A stretch of DNA of 64,000 nucleotides from Ruminococcus flavefaciens (lineage in GTDB: Bacteria > Bacillota > Clostridia > Oscillospirales > Ruminococcaceae): contig JAMPAU010000001.1 of assembly GCA_023667045.1 (NCBI GenBank), positions 372,159 through 436,158 of the forward strand, written 5' to 3'. Below the pieces are notes generated by a model. The model worked only from the letters and a program-made list of their open reading frames with translations. It ran no database searches and was not told the DNA's origin. Positions 32,979 through 42,427 of this stretch are shown in pieces. Position 1 is the first letter of the stretch, and every line of letters starts with the position of its first letter. A program made the translations under genes and the position numbers.

Positions 32979-34205
32979 TCAATAGTCTTTCTTTATCTTG
33001 CAAACCGGACACTTGCCGTTTACAAAACTGAATTTATTACCGCAGTGCTGGCAAAGCCCGTTAGACTTGAAATAATTAGCCATACAGCCGTGCTTGAAAA
33101 CGTCAACCGCCTTGTATTCAACGTCCTTAAAGATAATTCTGCTAACGCCCTTGCCGTTGCCGTTTTTGTCAATCGGGAATGAAGCGTCTGCAAAATCGCT
33201 TGCCTGCTCCCATGTAGTGCGTGAATTATTCAGAACTATTTCCTCAAGACCGCATACCATAGAATCGCACATTATTTCAGTAACGCCTTCGGGGATAGTT
33301 ATAGTTTTAAGCTTAGTACAGCCGTTGAAAGTCTTGTAGTTAATTTTTCTCATTTCATTTGAAAGGGTTATTTCAGTAAGTTCAGTGCAGTCCATAAAAG
33401 CCGAATCGCCTATTTCCTTTATATTGTCACCGCATACGACTGATGTTATATTTTTATTTTCCTTGAAAGCTCCCGAACCTATACGCCATACGTTTGCAGG
33501 AAGATGAACCTTAACAACCTTAGGATTCAGCGTATTGTACTTTACAAGTGTATGCTCGTTCATTTCAAATTCCTTAGGCTTGCCGTCGTCAGTAGTATTC
33601 TGAATTTTCGGCTTTTTCTTCTGAGGAACAGCAGATACATCTGCTTCCGGCTTAGGAGCTTCCGGTTTTTTATCGGGTACAGCGTCCATTTTGAAAGACT
33701 CCGGATTAGATTTAGCCTGTTCGGACTTTTTGTCTTTTTCCGGTTCAGATTTTTTCGGCTGTGCAGTCTGAACAGGCTTTTCCGGAGCGGGTTCAGACTT
33801 TTTAGACGGAGTACTGGCAAGGTTAGTGAATTTCATTTCCGGATTATTAAGTACAGTATCGGGTCTTACAAGAGTAGGCACAACGCCGTCTGCTGTAGGA
33901 GTAGCCTTAAAAGTAGGACTTGCCTGTGGCTGAGGCTTGATAAGCTCCTCACCGTTTTCGAGAGCCTTGAATCTTTCTTCTTTTTCTTTAAGTTCTGCCT
34001 CTTTCTTTTTAAGGGCATTTTCTCTGATTTTCAGTTCAGATTCCTTAGCTTTAAGCTTATTTTCTTTTTCCTGAAGTTCTGCTGCTGCTTTAAGGTCTAT
34101 ACGCTTTCCGCAAACACCGCAATACCAGTGTTCTGCATTCTTGTCAGCATATATAACCGTCTTGCATGACGTACACTCCATTTCAATTAAATCTCTGATA
34201 GTCAT
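32979..34205 (-). CDS. Zinc-ribbon, coiled-coil and BspA-type leucine-rich-repeat protein
   Basis: 408 residues. An N-terminal zinc ribbon (MECTSCK...WYCGVCGKRID, about 9-36) is followed by a Lys/Glu coiled coil (about 40-85), a Pro/Lys/Glu-rich linker (about 95-215), a BspA-type LRR block (about 225-340; IGSGAFKENKNITSV, IGDSAFMDCTELTEI) and a second zinc ribbon at the C-terminus (LCQHCG...CPVCKIK). No signal peptide, so probably cytoplasmic, which is unusual for BspA-type repeats. It is 16 nt upstream of pyrK and shares its promoter. It is likely a scaffold, but the partner is unknown. Confidence 0.75.
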   Translation of the reverse strand: MTIRDLIEMECTSCKTVIYADKNAEHWYCGVCGKRIDLKAAAELQEKENKLKAKESELKIRENALKKKEAELKEKEERFKALENGEELIKPQPQASPTFKATPTADGVVPTLVRPDTVLNNPEMKFTNLASTPSKKSEPAPEKPVQTAQPKKSEPEKDKKSEQAKSNPESFKMDAVPDKKPEAPKPEADVSAVPQKKKPKIQNTTDDGKPKEFEMNEHTLVKYNTLNPKVVKVHLPANVWRIGSGAFKENKNITSVVCGDNIKEIGDSAFMDCTELTEITLSNEMRKINYKTFNGCTKLKTITIPEGVTEIMCDSMVCGLEEIVLNNSRTTWEQASDFADASFPIDKNGNGKGVSRIIFKDVEYKAVDVFKHGCMANYFKSNGLCQHCGNKFSFVNGKCPVCKIKKDY

Positions 34206-34243
34206 AAGTACCTCCGTAAATTAATAAAAAATACTCTTTTTTT

Positions 34244-34272
34244 ATTATAGCACATCTGTTTTAATTTATCAA
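34244..34272 (-). promoter_or_regulatory. Promoter of the zinc-ribbon/pyrK/pyrD/yqgF unit
   Basis: On the minus strand, TTGATA (34272-34267), a 17-bp spacer and TATAAT (34249-34244) with an extended TG motif (TGCTATAAT). RBS GGAGG follows before the start at 34205. Confidence 0.8.
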
Positions 34273-34334
34273 GCTTTTTATTGCAGAAATAATAAATTCA
34301 CGAAAAAAAGCCTAAAAATTTGTCTATAACGTAT

Positions 34335-34360
34335 AAAAAAGTCCCCAAAAATAAGGGGAC
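34335..34360 (-). terminator. Terminator of the WYL regulator unit
   Basis: On the minus strand, GTCCCC (34360-34355) and GGGGAC (34346-34341) flank an eight-base loop and are followed by six T residues, just after the stop at 34366. Confidence 0.85.
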
Positions 34361-34365
34361 ATATT

Positions 34366-35337
34366 TTATTTATACAATGAATTTATTTTTTCAATTTCAT
34401 TTTTCATATCTTCCACAAGAGACTGCGGAGAGATAATTTTAACCCATGACCCCTGTGAAAGCAGATACATTAAAATGCCCCTGCCGTTGTTGACTTCTGC
34501 CTCAACCACGCTTACTCCTCCGTCTTTTTTCTCAACTACCTTAGCGGTCGGCAGACGGTCAAGTATAGCCTGTAATGACGGTCCGGAAAACTCAAAGCAT
34601 ATATGAATATTCTCGCCCGGAAACATAAACTGATTCTTTTCTCTTAGGTCGCCCTCGTCAAAATCATGCTCACGGTCGAGGAAAAACTTCTCACGGTTTT
34701 CAGTAATAGCTGAAATTCGGTCTATCCTGTAATAAACCGGCTTATAGTACGGGTCGTCAGACATATAGGCTATCAGATAGAAATAATACTCGCTGAACAT
34801 CACCGACACAGGCTTTATTTTACGGCGGACTTCACTGCGGTTCATTTTATAGTAGTTTATCGTGATAACCTTTCTTTCCTCAATCGCCTTTACTATTTTC
34901 CAGATATTTTCTATAACGCTTTTGCAGTCGGACTTTACCTCATGATAATGGTATAGTTCTTTACGGATAAGGTTTTCAAGCGTCTCACGTTCTTTTATAG
35001 TCGTGAACCTTTTCAGCTTTGAAATAATCGTCAGTATCTCCTCTTTGCTCAACGCACGACTGCCTATTATAATCTTGACAAGAGCAAAAAGTTCATTGTT
35101 TTTAAGAAACTCATCACTGTTTAGGATATAAGCATTTTCTTTGTAGGAATAAATCAGCTCTGCATTACGCATGAGTTCACGGTGTTCTGACAGAAAATTC
35201 TGAAGACTGTTTATATTTCTGCTTATGCTTTTAGTTGAAACGCCGTACTCCTGAGCCAGTTTTCTTACGGAAATATCCTCGCCATGTAAAGCTCTGAAAA
35301 ATATTTCCAGAAGACGTATATTTTTATCGCTGTCCAT
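34366..35337 (-). CDS. HTH-WYL transcriptional regulator
   Basis: 323 residues from ATG 35337, which has a perfect AAAGGAGGTGA. The N-terminal HTH is VRKLAQEYGVSTKSISRNINSLQNFL. The WYL domain in the middle has VITINYYKM and FSEYYFYLIAYM (the W-Y-L residues are largely replaced), with a C-terminal WCX-like extension. WYL domains bind small ligands or nucleic acids and often control defence or stress genes. It lies 19 nt after a MazF-like gene, with which it forms a two-gene unit. Confidence 0.85.
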   Translation of the reverse strand: MDSDKNIRLLEIFFRALHGEDISVRKLAQEYGVSTKSISRNINSLQNFLSEHRELMRNAELIYSYKENAYILNSDEFLKNNELFALVKIIIGSRALSKEEILTIISKLKRFTTIKERETLENLIRKELYHYHEVKSDCKSVIENIWKIVKAIEERKVITINYYKMNRSEVRRKIKPVSVMFSEYYFYLIAYMSDDPYYKPVYYRIDRISAITENREKFFLDREHDFDEGDLREKNQFMFPGENIHICFEFSGPSLQAILDRLPTAKVVEKKDGGVSVVEAEVNNGRGILMYLLSQGSWVKIISPQSLVEDMKNEIEKINSLYK

Positions 35338-35356
35338 ATTATTATCACCTCCTTTA

Positions 35357-35743
35357 TCATGCAGTAAGACTGCTGAATCCAAACTGCTGTAAAAAATTTC
35401 TTTCAACTTTTTTCATAGTTTCGTCGTCTATTTTTATAATTTCCCTGTCAGAAAGAATCCATGATTTGTCTATAGGGTTAAGCTGTTCGGCAAGAATATA
35501 CTGATTTTCGTATCTGACATGAAATTTCATGAACTTGCTTTTTGTGGTGCATGGTATTATGTAAATAAGGTCTGAAAAAAGATTATTGACATCGTTTGAA
35601 AATATCAGACCTTTTCTCAACCCTGCCTGTATATGAGTAACGCCTTTCAGTACCTCCGGCACTTTTATCCATACTATGTTGCCACGCCTGTACGGGAAGT
35701 TTTCGTCATTCATCATATTTTCAATTATTACAGAATTTTTCAT
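35357..35743 (-). CDS. MazF/PemK-like protein
   Basis: 128 residues from ATG 35743 (a TTG two codons earlier is also possible). The PemK/MazF fold appears as FPYRRGNIVWIKVPEV near the start, LRKGLIFSNDVNNLFSDLIYIIPCTTK in pieces, and a C-terminal part with KIDDETMKKVERNFLQQFG. MazF toxins are mRNA interferases. No antitoxin gene precedes it, and the following gene encodes a WYL regulator. It could be an orphan toxin, a non-toxic relative or a toxin controlled by the WYL protein. Confidence 0.75.
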   Translation of the reverse strand: MKNSVIIENMMNDENFPYRRGNIVWIKVPEVLKGVTHIQAGLRKGLIFSNDVNNLFSDLIYIIPCTTKSKFMKFHVRYENQYILAEQLNPIDKSWILSDREIIKIDDETMKKVERNFLQQFGFSSLTA

Positions 35744-35837
35744 AAACAAGTCAACTCCTTTTTGTTACTGTTTATATTATATCATTTGTACTGGACACAC
35801 GTATGTCCGTTCATAAATAATTTACAATTGAATTTTT

Positions 35838-35893
35838 ATTAAGATTTCATTAAGAACTGCAATATTGAATATATACCGGAGTTATGCTATAAT
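35838..35893 (+). promoter_or_regulatory. Promoter and direct repeats before the response regulator
   Basis: TTGAAT (35865-35870), a 17-bp spacer and TATAAT (35888-35893). Just upstream, ATTAAGA occurs at 35838 and 35849, an exact 11-bp spacing that fits binding of an OmpR-family regulator to one face of the helix, so autoregulation is likely. Confidence 0.65.
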
Positions 35894-35917
35894 ATTATCC
35901 AAAGGAGATGAACGTTA

Positions 35918-36583
35918 TTGAAAACTATAGCAATAATTGACGACGATATATATATAAATGATATGCTTTCTGAACTTCTCACACGCAACAACTACAATAT
36001 CCTTAAAGCATACTCCGGCACTGAGGCACTCTATATGCTATCAGAAAAAACTCCCGACCTGATACTGCTTGACCTTATGTTACCGGGATTGTCGGGTGAA
36101 AACGTCCTGCCGAAAATAAAGGACATTCCGGTTATAGTAATGAGTGCAAAGGCTGATGTACATGACAAGGTGCGTTTACTTATGGACGGTGCTTCCGATT
36201 ATATAACAAAACCTTTTGATACCGCCGAACTTCTCGCACGTATTGCGGTACAGCTAAGGAAAGTTTCCGTTGCCAAATCCAAGATACTTGAATTTTCGGA
36301 TATTGTTCTGAATACTGAAACGCATGAAGTAACTGTTAAAAACAATCCGGTAAAACTCACAAAGACAGAGTTTGCGATATTAAAGTTATTAATGCTTAAT
36401 CCGTCTCAAGTAATAACGAAATCCGCCATGCTCGACCGCATAAGCCTTGATACTCCCGATTGTGTGGAAAGTTCCCTAAAAGTGCATATCAGCAATATAA
36501 GACGTAAATTCCGTGAATATTCCGACCGTGATTATATAGAGGCAGTATGGGGAATAGGTTTCAAGATGTGCGAAAAATCTTAA
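35918..36583 (+). CDS. OmpR-family response regulator
   Basis: 221 residues from a TTG start, with AAAGGAG upstream. Receiver with IIDDDIYIND (acidic pocket), the phospho-acceptor in LILLDLMLPG and lysine in YITKPFD, then a winged-helix effector (VKLTKTEFAILKLLMLNPSQVITKSAML, YIEAVWGIGFKM). It is the first gene of a regulator, ATPase, permease and kinase set; such sets often sense and expel cell-wall-active peptides. Confidence 0.9.
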   Translation: MKTIAIIDDDIYINDMLSELLTRNNYNILKAYSGTEALYMLSEKTPDLILLDLMLPGLSGENVLPKIKDIPVIVMSAKADVHDKVRLLMDGASDYITKPFDTAELLARIAVQLRKVSVAKSKILEFSDIVLNTETHEVTVKNNPVKLTKTEFAILKLLMLNPSQVITKSAMLDRISLDTPDCVESSLKVHISNIRRKFREYSDRDYIEAVWGIGFKMCEKS

Positions 36584-36589
36584 CCAAAT

Positions 36590-36619
36590 CTTTACATTTT
36601 CCTTTACCGTTTTCTTAAC
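36590..36619 (+). promoter_or_regulatory. Triple 12-bp-spaced repeat before the ABC genes
   Basis: CTTTAC at 36590, CTTTAC at 36602 and CTTAAC at 36614 lie exactly 12 bp apart, between the response regulator gene and the ABC ATPase gene. A plausible regulator site for separate control of the transporter genes; no clear -35 was identified. Confidence 0.4.
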
Positions 36620-36669
36620 ATTTATGAGTTAGAATATATCCATAATATAAAAAAGGAGGAATTTTCAGA

Positions 36670-37584
36670 ATGGAATATGTTCTGACAACTGATTCACTGT
36701 GCAAGTATTACAGGCATTTCAAGGCACTGGACAATCTCTCAATGCACGTCCCGAAAGGCTCTATATACGGCTTTGTCGGAAGAAACGGTGCAGGAAAAAC
36801 TACCCTTATACGTCTCATATGCGGATTGCAGGGAGCAACAAGCGGAAGTTTTTCAATCTATGGCATGGACAACAAAAATCCGGACATTCTAAAGTCACGC
36901 AGACGTATGGGGGCGGTAGTAGAAACGCCATCTATCTACCTCAACATGACAGCAGAAGAAAATCTGAAGGAGCAGTTCCGTGTTTTAGGTATGCCGTCAT
37001 TCGACGGAGTAAAGGACTTGCTGAAACTCGTTGGTCTCGAAAACACAGGAAAGAAAAAAGCTAAAAATTTTTCACTGGGTATGCGTCAGCGTCTCGGCAT
37101 AGCGACAGCCCTCGCCGGAGACCCCGACTTCCTTGTGCTTGATGAGCCGGTTAATGGTCTTGACCCACAGGGTATAGTAGAAATCCGTGAACTCATTCTC
37201 AAACTCAACCGTGAGCGACAGATAACCGTGCTTATTTCAAGCCACATTCTTGATGAACTCTCACGCCTTGCCACACACTACGGCTTTATTGACGGCGGTC
37301 ACATGGTCAAGGAAATAAGTGCGGAGGAACTGGAGCAGGTGTGCCGGAAGTGTATGCGTGTAACCGTTTCCGATATGAACGCTTTTTCAAGGGTCATGGA
37401 CAAACTTGATATTGAGTACAGCGTTATCGACGACAGGACAGCGGATATTTTCGTTCAAGTAAGCGTTACTGAACTTGTTTTCGCACTCCACGACGAAAAA
37501 TGCGAACTTATAACGGTTGCTGAACGAGACGAATCACTGGAAAGCTACTTCATTAATCTGATTGGAGGCGGTAAACATGAGTAA
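36670..37584 (+). CDS. ABC transporter ATP-binding protein
   Basis: 304 residues. Walker A is GFVGRNGAGKTTLIRLI, the signature is NFSLGMRQRLGIATAL, Walker B is FLVLDEPVNGLDPQG and the switch histidine is in LISSHILDEL. The extra C-terminal domain of about 80 residues is typical of lantibiotic or bacitracin immunity-type ATPases. A strong RBS (AAGGAGG) precedes it. It overlaps the permease gene by eight bases. Confidence 0.92.
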   Translation: MEYVLTTDSLCKYYRHFKALDNLSMHVPKGSIYGFVGRNGAGKTTLIRLICGLQGATSGSFSIYGMDNKNPDILKSRRRMGAVVETPSIYLNMTAEENLKEQFRVLGMPSFDGVKDLLKLVGLENTGKKKAKNFSLGMRQRLGIATALAGDPDFLVLDEPVNGLDPQGIVEIRELILKLNRERQITVLISSHILDELSRLATHYGFIDGGHMVKEISAEELEQVCRKCMRVTVSDMNAFSRVMDKLDIEYSVIDDRTADIFVQVSVTELVFALHDEKCELITVAERDESLESYFINLIGGGKHE

Positions 37585-38434
37585 ACTTATTTCCGCAAAT
37601 TTCGCACGTCTTTTCAAGAGCGTAGTTTTCAGACTGTATATGATATTCTCGGTGGGAATGAGTGCGTTTATAATACTAATGCGTTATATAGACTACCACA
37701 ATAATATGGAATATTACGCAAAGCTCCCCGAAGAATACCACACTATAGACGGCGTGGCGTTTGTTGGTATGCTGTACATTATATTTGCAGTGTCAATATT
37801 TATCGGAAATTTCGTCGGCACTGAGTACTCCGACGGCACTATAAGAAACAAATTAATTGTAGGACACAAAAGAAGTAATATATATCTTGCTAACCTTGTT
37901 GTATGTTCGGCAGGTTCTCTTATGGGAGCGTTTGCACATATACTTGTCAATTTCACTGTTGGTACGGCATTGTGCGGTATAAGCAGTGCGGTTACGGTAA
38001 AGCAGACCGCACAAATCATATTATACATCGCTGTTACACTTATTGCCTCAACCGCAATTATGGTTATGATTACAATGCTTGTCAAAAGTAAGGCTGGTTC
38101 GTCAGTGTCGGTACTTGCAATGACTATGATTATGTTCTTCGTAATGCTGATACTCAGCAACAAACTTTCTGAATCTGAATACTATAACGGCATGAAATAT
38201 AATCCGGAAACACAACAGTTAGAAGAAGTGCATGAAAAGAATCCTAGCTATATCACCGGTACAAAACGCAAGGTATATCAAGCTGTCTATGACGCTATAC
38301 CGGTATCGCATTTATATGAGTACGCTCAGTATAGTTCCGACAACGCAAAGAAGTATATCTGTTATGACGGTGCATGGCTTGTCGTGACTACCGCTCTAGG
38401 AATAGTTTTATTCCGCAAAAAAGACCTGAAATAA
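37577..38434 (+). CDS. ABC-2 type permease
   Basis: 285 residues from ATG 37577 (GGAGGCGG upstream). Six hydrophobic segments: near 16-36, a pair at about 58-80, then 105-130, 135-165, 170-195 and the last at about 260-280, separated by a charged loop (residues about 195-245). It forms the membrane part of the transporter with the ATPase just upstream. Substrate is unknown but, by family, probably a peptide antibiotic. Confidence 0.85.
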   Translation: MSKLISANFARLFKSVVFRLYMIFSVGMSAFIILMRYIDYHNNMEYYAKLPEEYHTIDGVAFVGMLYIIFAVSIFIGNFVGTEYSDGTIRNKLIVGHKRSNIYLANLVVCSAGSLMGAFAHILVNFTVGTALCGISSAVTVKQTAQIILYIAVTLIASTAIMVMITMLVKSKAGSSVSVLAMTMIMFFVMLILSNKLSESEYYNGMKYNPETQQLEEVHEKNPSYITGTKRKVYQAVYDAIPVSHLYEYAQYSSDNAKKYICYDGAWLVVTTALGIVLFRKKDLK

Positions 38435-38448
38435 AGAGGTGAAACAAA

Positions 38449-39318
38449 GTGCTGTTTGTTGTAGTATGTATAATGGTTATCGTAATAGCCGTGTTGGGCG
38501 TGAAACTCTATCTTGTAAAGAAATCCGTACGGGAAATCATGGAGAGACTTTCCGGCATACTGTCAGACAGCACAAACATCCTCATTGACATATCGTCACG
38601 TGACAGGGATATGATTGAACTGGCAGACAGTCTGAATAAAAGTCTCCGTGAACTCCGCCGTAAACGCCACATATATGAACATGGAGACCGTGAGTTAAAA
38701 GAGGCGATAACGAACATTTCCCACGACCTAAGAACTCCCCTCACCGCAATAACGGGTTATCTTGACCTCATGGAAAACATAGAAAACGAAGAAGTCCGTC
38801 ACTACACCAACATAATTAGGAGCAGGACGGACGTTATGAAACAGCTTACAGAAGAACTTTTCCGGTACTCAATAATAGTATCGGTACAGGAAAACAGCAT
38901 GGAAAACGTCTGCATAAATGACGTACTGGAAGAAACTTTAGCAGGATTTTACGGCGAAATAACTAAACATGGAATAGTACCCGACGTTGAAATAACCGAC
39001 AGTCAGATAATAAAAAGGCTTGACAAGTCCGCACTGTCAAGGATTTTTTCAAACGTCATAAGCAATGCCATAAAATACAGCGACGGAGATTTCCACGTAA
39101 AGATGACCGCTGACGGTATGGTAACTTTCGCCAATTCCGCCAAAGGTCTGACTTCAATAGAAACTGAAAAACTGTTTGACCGCTTTTATACCGTCAAGAC
39201 GGCACGAAACTCAACAGGTCTTGGGCTGTCCATTGCAAAGCTACTCACTGAACGCATGGGCGGTAACATCTCCGCTGAAATATCCGGCGACCTGCTCACC
39301 ATTAAGATATGTCTATAA
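38449..39318 (+). CDS. Sensor histidine kinase
   Basis: 289 residues from a GTG start with RBS AGAGGTGA. One N-terminal membrane helix (1-22) and almost no outside domain. A dimerisation helix carries the phospho-histidine in NISHDLRTPLTAITGYLD, and the ATPase domain has NVISNAIKYS and TGLGLSIAKLL. Such intramembrane-sensing kinases usually depend on their ABC transporter for signal detection, which fits this gene order. Confidence 0.9.
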   Translation: MLFVVVCIMVIVIAVLGVKLYLVKKSVREIMERLSGILSDSTNILIDISSRDRDMIELADSLNKSLRELRRKRHIYEHGDRELKEAITNISHDLRTPLTAITGYLDLMENIENEEVRHYTNIIRSRTDVMKQLTEELFRYSIIVSVQENSMENVCINDVLEETLAGFYGEITKHGIVPDVEITDSQIIKRLDKSALSRIFSNVISNAIKYSDGDFHVKMTADGMVTFANSAKGLTSIETEKLFDRFYTVKTARNSTGLGLSIAKLLTERMGGNISAEISGDLLTIKICL

Positions 39319-39323
39319 AAAAA

Positions 39324-39358
39324 TCTCCCCTGTTTTATACAAGGGAGAATATTTTTTT
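39324..39358. terminator. Terminator between converging units
   Basis: The stem TCTCCCCTG / CAAGGGAGA (one mismatch) around a seven-base loop is followed by a T-run on the right and preceded by an A-run. It serves the kinase unit on the plus strand and probably the GGDEF-EAL unit on the minus strand. Confidence 0.8.
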
Positions 39359-42300
39359 ATGGCTGGTATCTCATAATTTTGTCGATTACTTCACGCTCTA
39401 TAGGCTGAGGTTCAAAGACAGGACGGTTTATGAAATAGCCCTGCAACAAGTCAACACCGCTTTCAATCACTGTACGGAGTTCGCCCTCAGTCTCAACGCC
39501 CTCTGCAAGAACCTTTATATTTTTTGTTCCGGCGAGCTTGACAATATTTGCAATAATTGTACGTCTGCTAACGTCCTTGTCGCAACCGCTTATAATAGAA
39601 CGGTCGATTTTGATTATATGAGGGTGCAAGGTAATAAGGGCATAGTCGCTGTTATAGCCTGTACCGAAATCGTCAAGTGCAAGATAAGCGTTCCATTTTT
39701 CAAGACGTTTCTTTTTACGCATATTAAATTCTTCGTTTACATCTTCACTTTCGATTATCTCCATGACTATCTTAGAAAGGAGGTCGCTGTTTTCCTTTTC
39801 AAATATGTCTATGTCAGGCTGTTCAAGTACTGAATTTGAAATAGTGTTAACAAAGATATATGCATTATCCGGAATATTTCCCAGTTCTCTTTGTTTTCTG
39901 AAAGCCCTCATTGATTCAAGCCATGTGAGACGCTCTATTTCATAGAGTTTCGCACCTGTTTTAGCGATACGGAGAAGTTCCGCCGGAGAATGAAGTATAG
40001 CCGACTGCGGTCGCATAAGTGCCTCATAACCGTAAACCTCGCCGGTCTTAGCAGATATTATACTATGGAATGCATATCTTATACGGCATTCGTCAATAAT
40101 CTTGTTCATTTCCTCAACGCCTGTTATCAGCACAGAATCTTTAGCATAGGCGTTCATATCAAACTCTGCTATTTCGCCCTTTGTGGTGTGCTTGATAGTA
40201 TACATTGCAAAGTCAGCATATTTCATGAGCAACTCGGCAGAGGTGGAATCGTCCGGATACCATGAAATTCCGGCACTTGCACGTATTTTATAATGTGTGC
40301 CGTCTGAAAGGAGACAGTAGCTGTTAAGCAGTGTTTCACGCACTTCAGAAATAACCTTGCGGATTTCGTCCTTTGAGGAAAAACCGGAAAGGCATATATT
40401 AAACTCGTCTCCGGAAAGACGTGAAACTATACCGCCGTATTTCTGGAAATTTTTAAGTACTGTAGCGGCGGTTTTAATATAGTCGTCGCCGAAGTCATGA
40501 CCGTAAGTGTCGTTGACATATTTAAGATTGTCGAGGTCAATCATTACAAAAGCCGTAACGCCGAGTTTATCGGGGTGACCGAAAAGAGTGTTTACTTTGT
40601 GATAATACGCATGGCGGTTAAGAAGACCTGTTGTACCGTCGTAATCACGCTCATATTCTATACGCTGTTTTTCAAGGACTGTATTAGTTATATCCTGCAA
40701 AACGCCTATAGTTTTGTTGCTGTTGCATACAACGCTGAGACGCATCCATATAATGTTACCGTCTTCCTGCATTATGCTGTATTCCTTTGAAAAACTCGTT
40801 TCCGAATCGACGGGTTTTACAGAAAGGCATTCAGTGATAATCTGTCTTGTTTCATAGGCTTTTATATTTTCAAGAAAAAGTTTTCTGCTTATTACAATGT
40901 CTTCCTCATACTCAACCGAAAGATTGAGAAGTTTAAGCATACTCTGTCCGACAAAAACGCTGTCATCCATGCTGTCGCACATAAAGGTACAAAGACCAAC
41001 GTCTGCTATGCGTATCATTTTAGAAACCTGAGAAGAAAAATTCTGCACGTTTATCTGTAGCTGTGTTATAGCGTCTGTAAGCTTATCAAGCTCATAGATT
41101 TTTGTAGACTGAAAACGTATAGCCTCATTGTATTCATGCTTTGAGTTCATAGTCCTTATTACCGCTGAAAGAGGCTTTACAACGTTTCTACAGCTTATGA
41201 CAATTACTATGATACTCGTTGCAACGGAAATGAGTGCAGAAATGATAAGCATTTTTATGAGGTTTGTGAATACAAAAAGTACATCGCTTTTTTCTGCTAC
41301 TGAAATCAAAGCCCACTGGTCATCAGCGTATATACTTTCAGGATTGTATAGGTTCATAGTCTGTATGTTGCCGACAGAGGCTATGCCGGATTTAAGAGGA
41401 AAGCTATACATATTTTCGTCAAGCTGTTCACCGGGACGGAGAGTATCCTGCGACCCCATAAGCCTGTTGAAAGAAGCACCGGAATGCATACATATATTAA
41501 AAACGTCTGAATTGTCACTGCCGTTGCAGAGAACATAACAGGCGCTCTCGCTTACAAAGTCATTCGGTGGAAGGTGAACGAGGATAGTCTTTTCAGTAAG
41601 ACCTATGCCTATTACACCATAAACCGTGCCGTCGTCTGCAATAAGCGGTACTGTATATTTCATACTGCCCATGCTGTTGCGGTTTATATTTGAAAAACCG
41701 CTCCAGTAGCCGAGCCTTTCCAGTGAAAAAGTATTATTAGCCTGAGCGTTTTCAATAGTCCAGTAATAAAAGTCATAATTCTGCATATCATCGGGGTCGG
41801 CTTCCAGACGGGCTTTCCAGCCGGAGTCAAGTATTATTCCGAAATCTTTTGATATAGAAGAATAACCCATTTCCATGAGCAAGTCCTTATATCCCGAATC
41901 TGTCGAGGGGTCAAGGTCACGCAGATACATACCTGCCTTAGCGTCCGGAGAAGTGCTGTCGCTGTAGAGGTCGCCTGTTTCAAGTACAATATACACATCA
42001 TTTGCGAGACTACGCCTAAGGAGATATATTATGCTGTCAACAGAATCCTCCATTATTTCACGGTTCAGTTCCTTGTCTTCTTTCAGACGTGATATATCAC
42101 AGTTTCTTTCCTGCAATTTTTCACGCACAATAGAATTTATTTCTTCGGCGGAATCATGAACAAAAGTAACTTTCTGGCATAATTCCTTTTCAACATAGCT
42201 TGTTCTGTTTCGGGTTTTTTCTATTAGGGTGTCGTATGCGTATTTTTTTATAAAGGAAAATTCACCGCCGAAAGCAAGCACAGAAAAAAATGTGATAAGC

Positions 42301-42398
42301 TGAAACAATATAAGAAACAACATAGGAATAAGCAGTCTCATAAGCATTTTCTGCTTTTTAGAGCTTTTTTCTGCCGGCTGGTTAAAATTTTGCTCCAT
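39357..42398 (-). CDS. Membrane diguanylate cyclase/phosphodiesterase (dCache-PAS-GGDEF-EAL)
   Basis: 1013 residues. Membrane helix at 21-43, a large outside Cache-type sensor (about 45-370), second helix at about 380-403, a PAS-like region (460-575), GGDEF domain (580-745; active-site motif SGDEF at 662-666) and EAL domain (about 765-1010; YGYEALMRP, DDFGTGYNS, EGVET). It can therefore in principle make and break cyclic di-GMP. The EAL catalytic motifs look complete; the GGDEF motif has Ser in first place, which many active enzymes tolerate. It is 29 nt downstream of the solute-binding protein gene. Confidence 0.9.
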   Translation of the reverse strand: MEQNFNQPAEKSSKKQKMLMRLLIPMLFLILFQLITFFSVLAFGGEFSFIKKYAYDTLIEKTRNRTSYVEKELCQKVTFVHDSAEEINSIVREKLQERNCDISRLKEDKELNREIMEDSVDSIIYLLRRSLANDVYIVLETGDLYSDSTSPDAKAGMYLRDLDPSTDSGYKDLLMEMGYSSISKDFGIILDSGWKARLEADPDDMQNYDFYYWTIENAQANNTFSLERLGYWSGFSNINRNSMGSMKYTVPLIADDGTVYGVIGIGLTEKTILVHLPPNDFVSESACYVLCNGSDNSDVFNICMHSGASFNRLMGSQDTLRPGEQLDENMYSFPLKSGIASVGNIQTMNLYNPESIYADDQWALISVAEKSDVLFVFTNLIKMLIISALISVATSIIVIVISCRNVVKPLSAVIRTMNSKHEYNEAIRFQSTKIYELDKLTDAITQLQINVQNFSSQVSKMIRIADVGLCTFMCDSMDDSVFVGQSMLKLLNLSVEYEEDIVISRKLFLENIKAYETRQIITECLSVKPVDSETSFSKEYSIMQEDGNIIWMRLSVVCNSNKTIGVLQDITNTVLEKQRIEYERDYDGTTGLLNRHAYYHKVNTLFGHPDKLGVTAFVMIDLDNLKYVNDTYGHDFGDDYIKTAATVLKNFQKYGGIVSRLSGDEFNICLSGFSSKDEIRKVISEVRETLLNSYCLLSDGTHYKIRASAGISWYPDDSTSAELLMKYADFAMYTIKHTTKGEIAEFDMNAYAKDSVLITGVEEMNKIIDECRIRYAFHSIISAKTGEVYGYEALMRPQSAILHSPAELLRIAKTGAKLYEIERLTWLESMRAFRKQRELGNIPDNAYIFVNTISNSVLEQPDIDIFEKENSDLLSKIVMEIIESEDVNEEFNMRKKKRLEKWNAYLALDDFGTGYNSDYALITLHPHIIKIDRSIISGCDKDVSRRTIIANIVKLAGTKNIKVLAEGVETEGELRTVIESGVDLLQGYFINRPVFEPQPIEREVIDKIMRYQP

Positions 42399-42427
42399 AT
42401 TACCTCCTTAAAAGAATATACAGGAAA

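Noticed and set aside
33504..34169. 221-codon open frame antisense to the zinc-ribbon/LRR protein
   Set aside because: Phe/Arg-rich mirror of the Lys/Glu/Pro-rich linker; no start signal.
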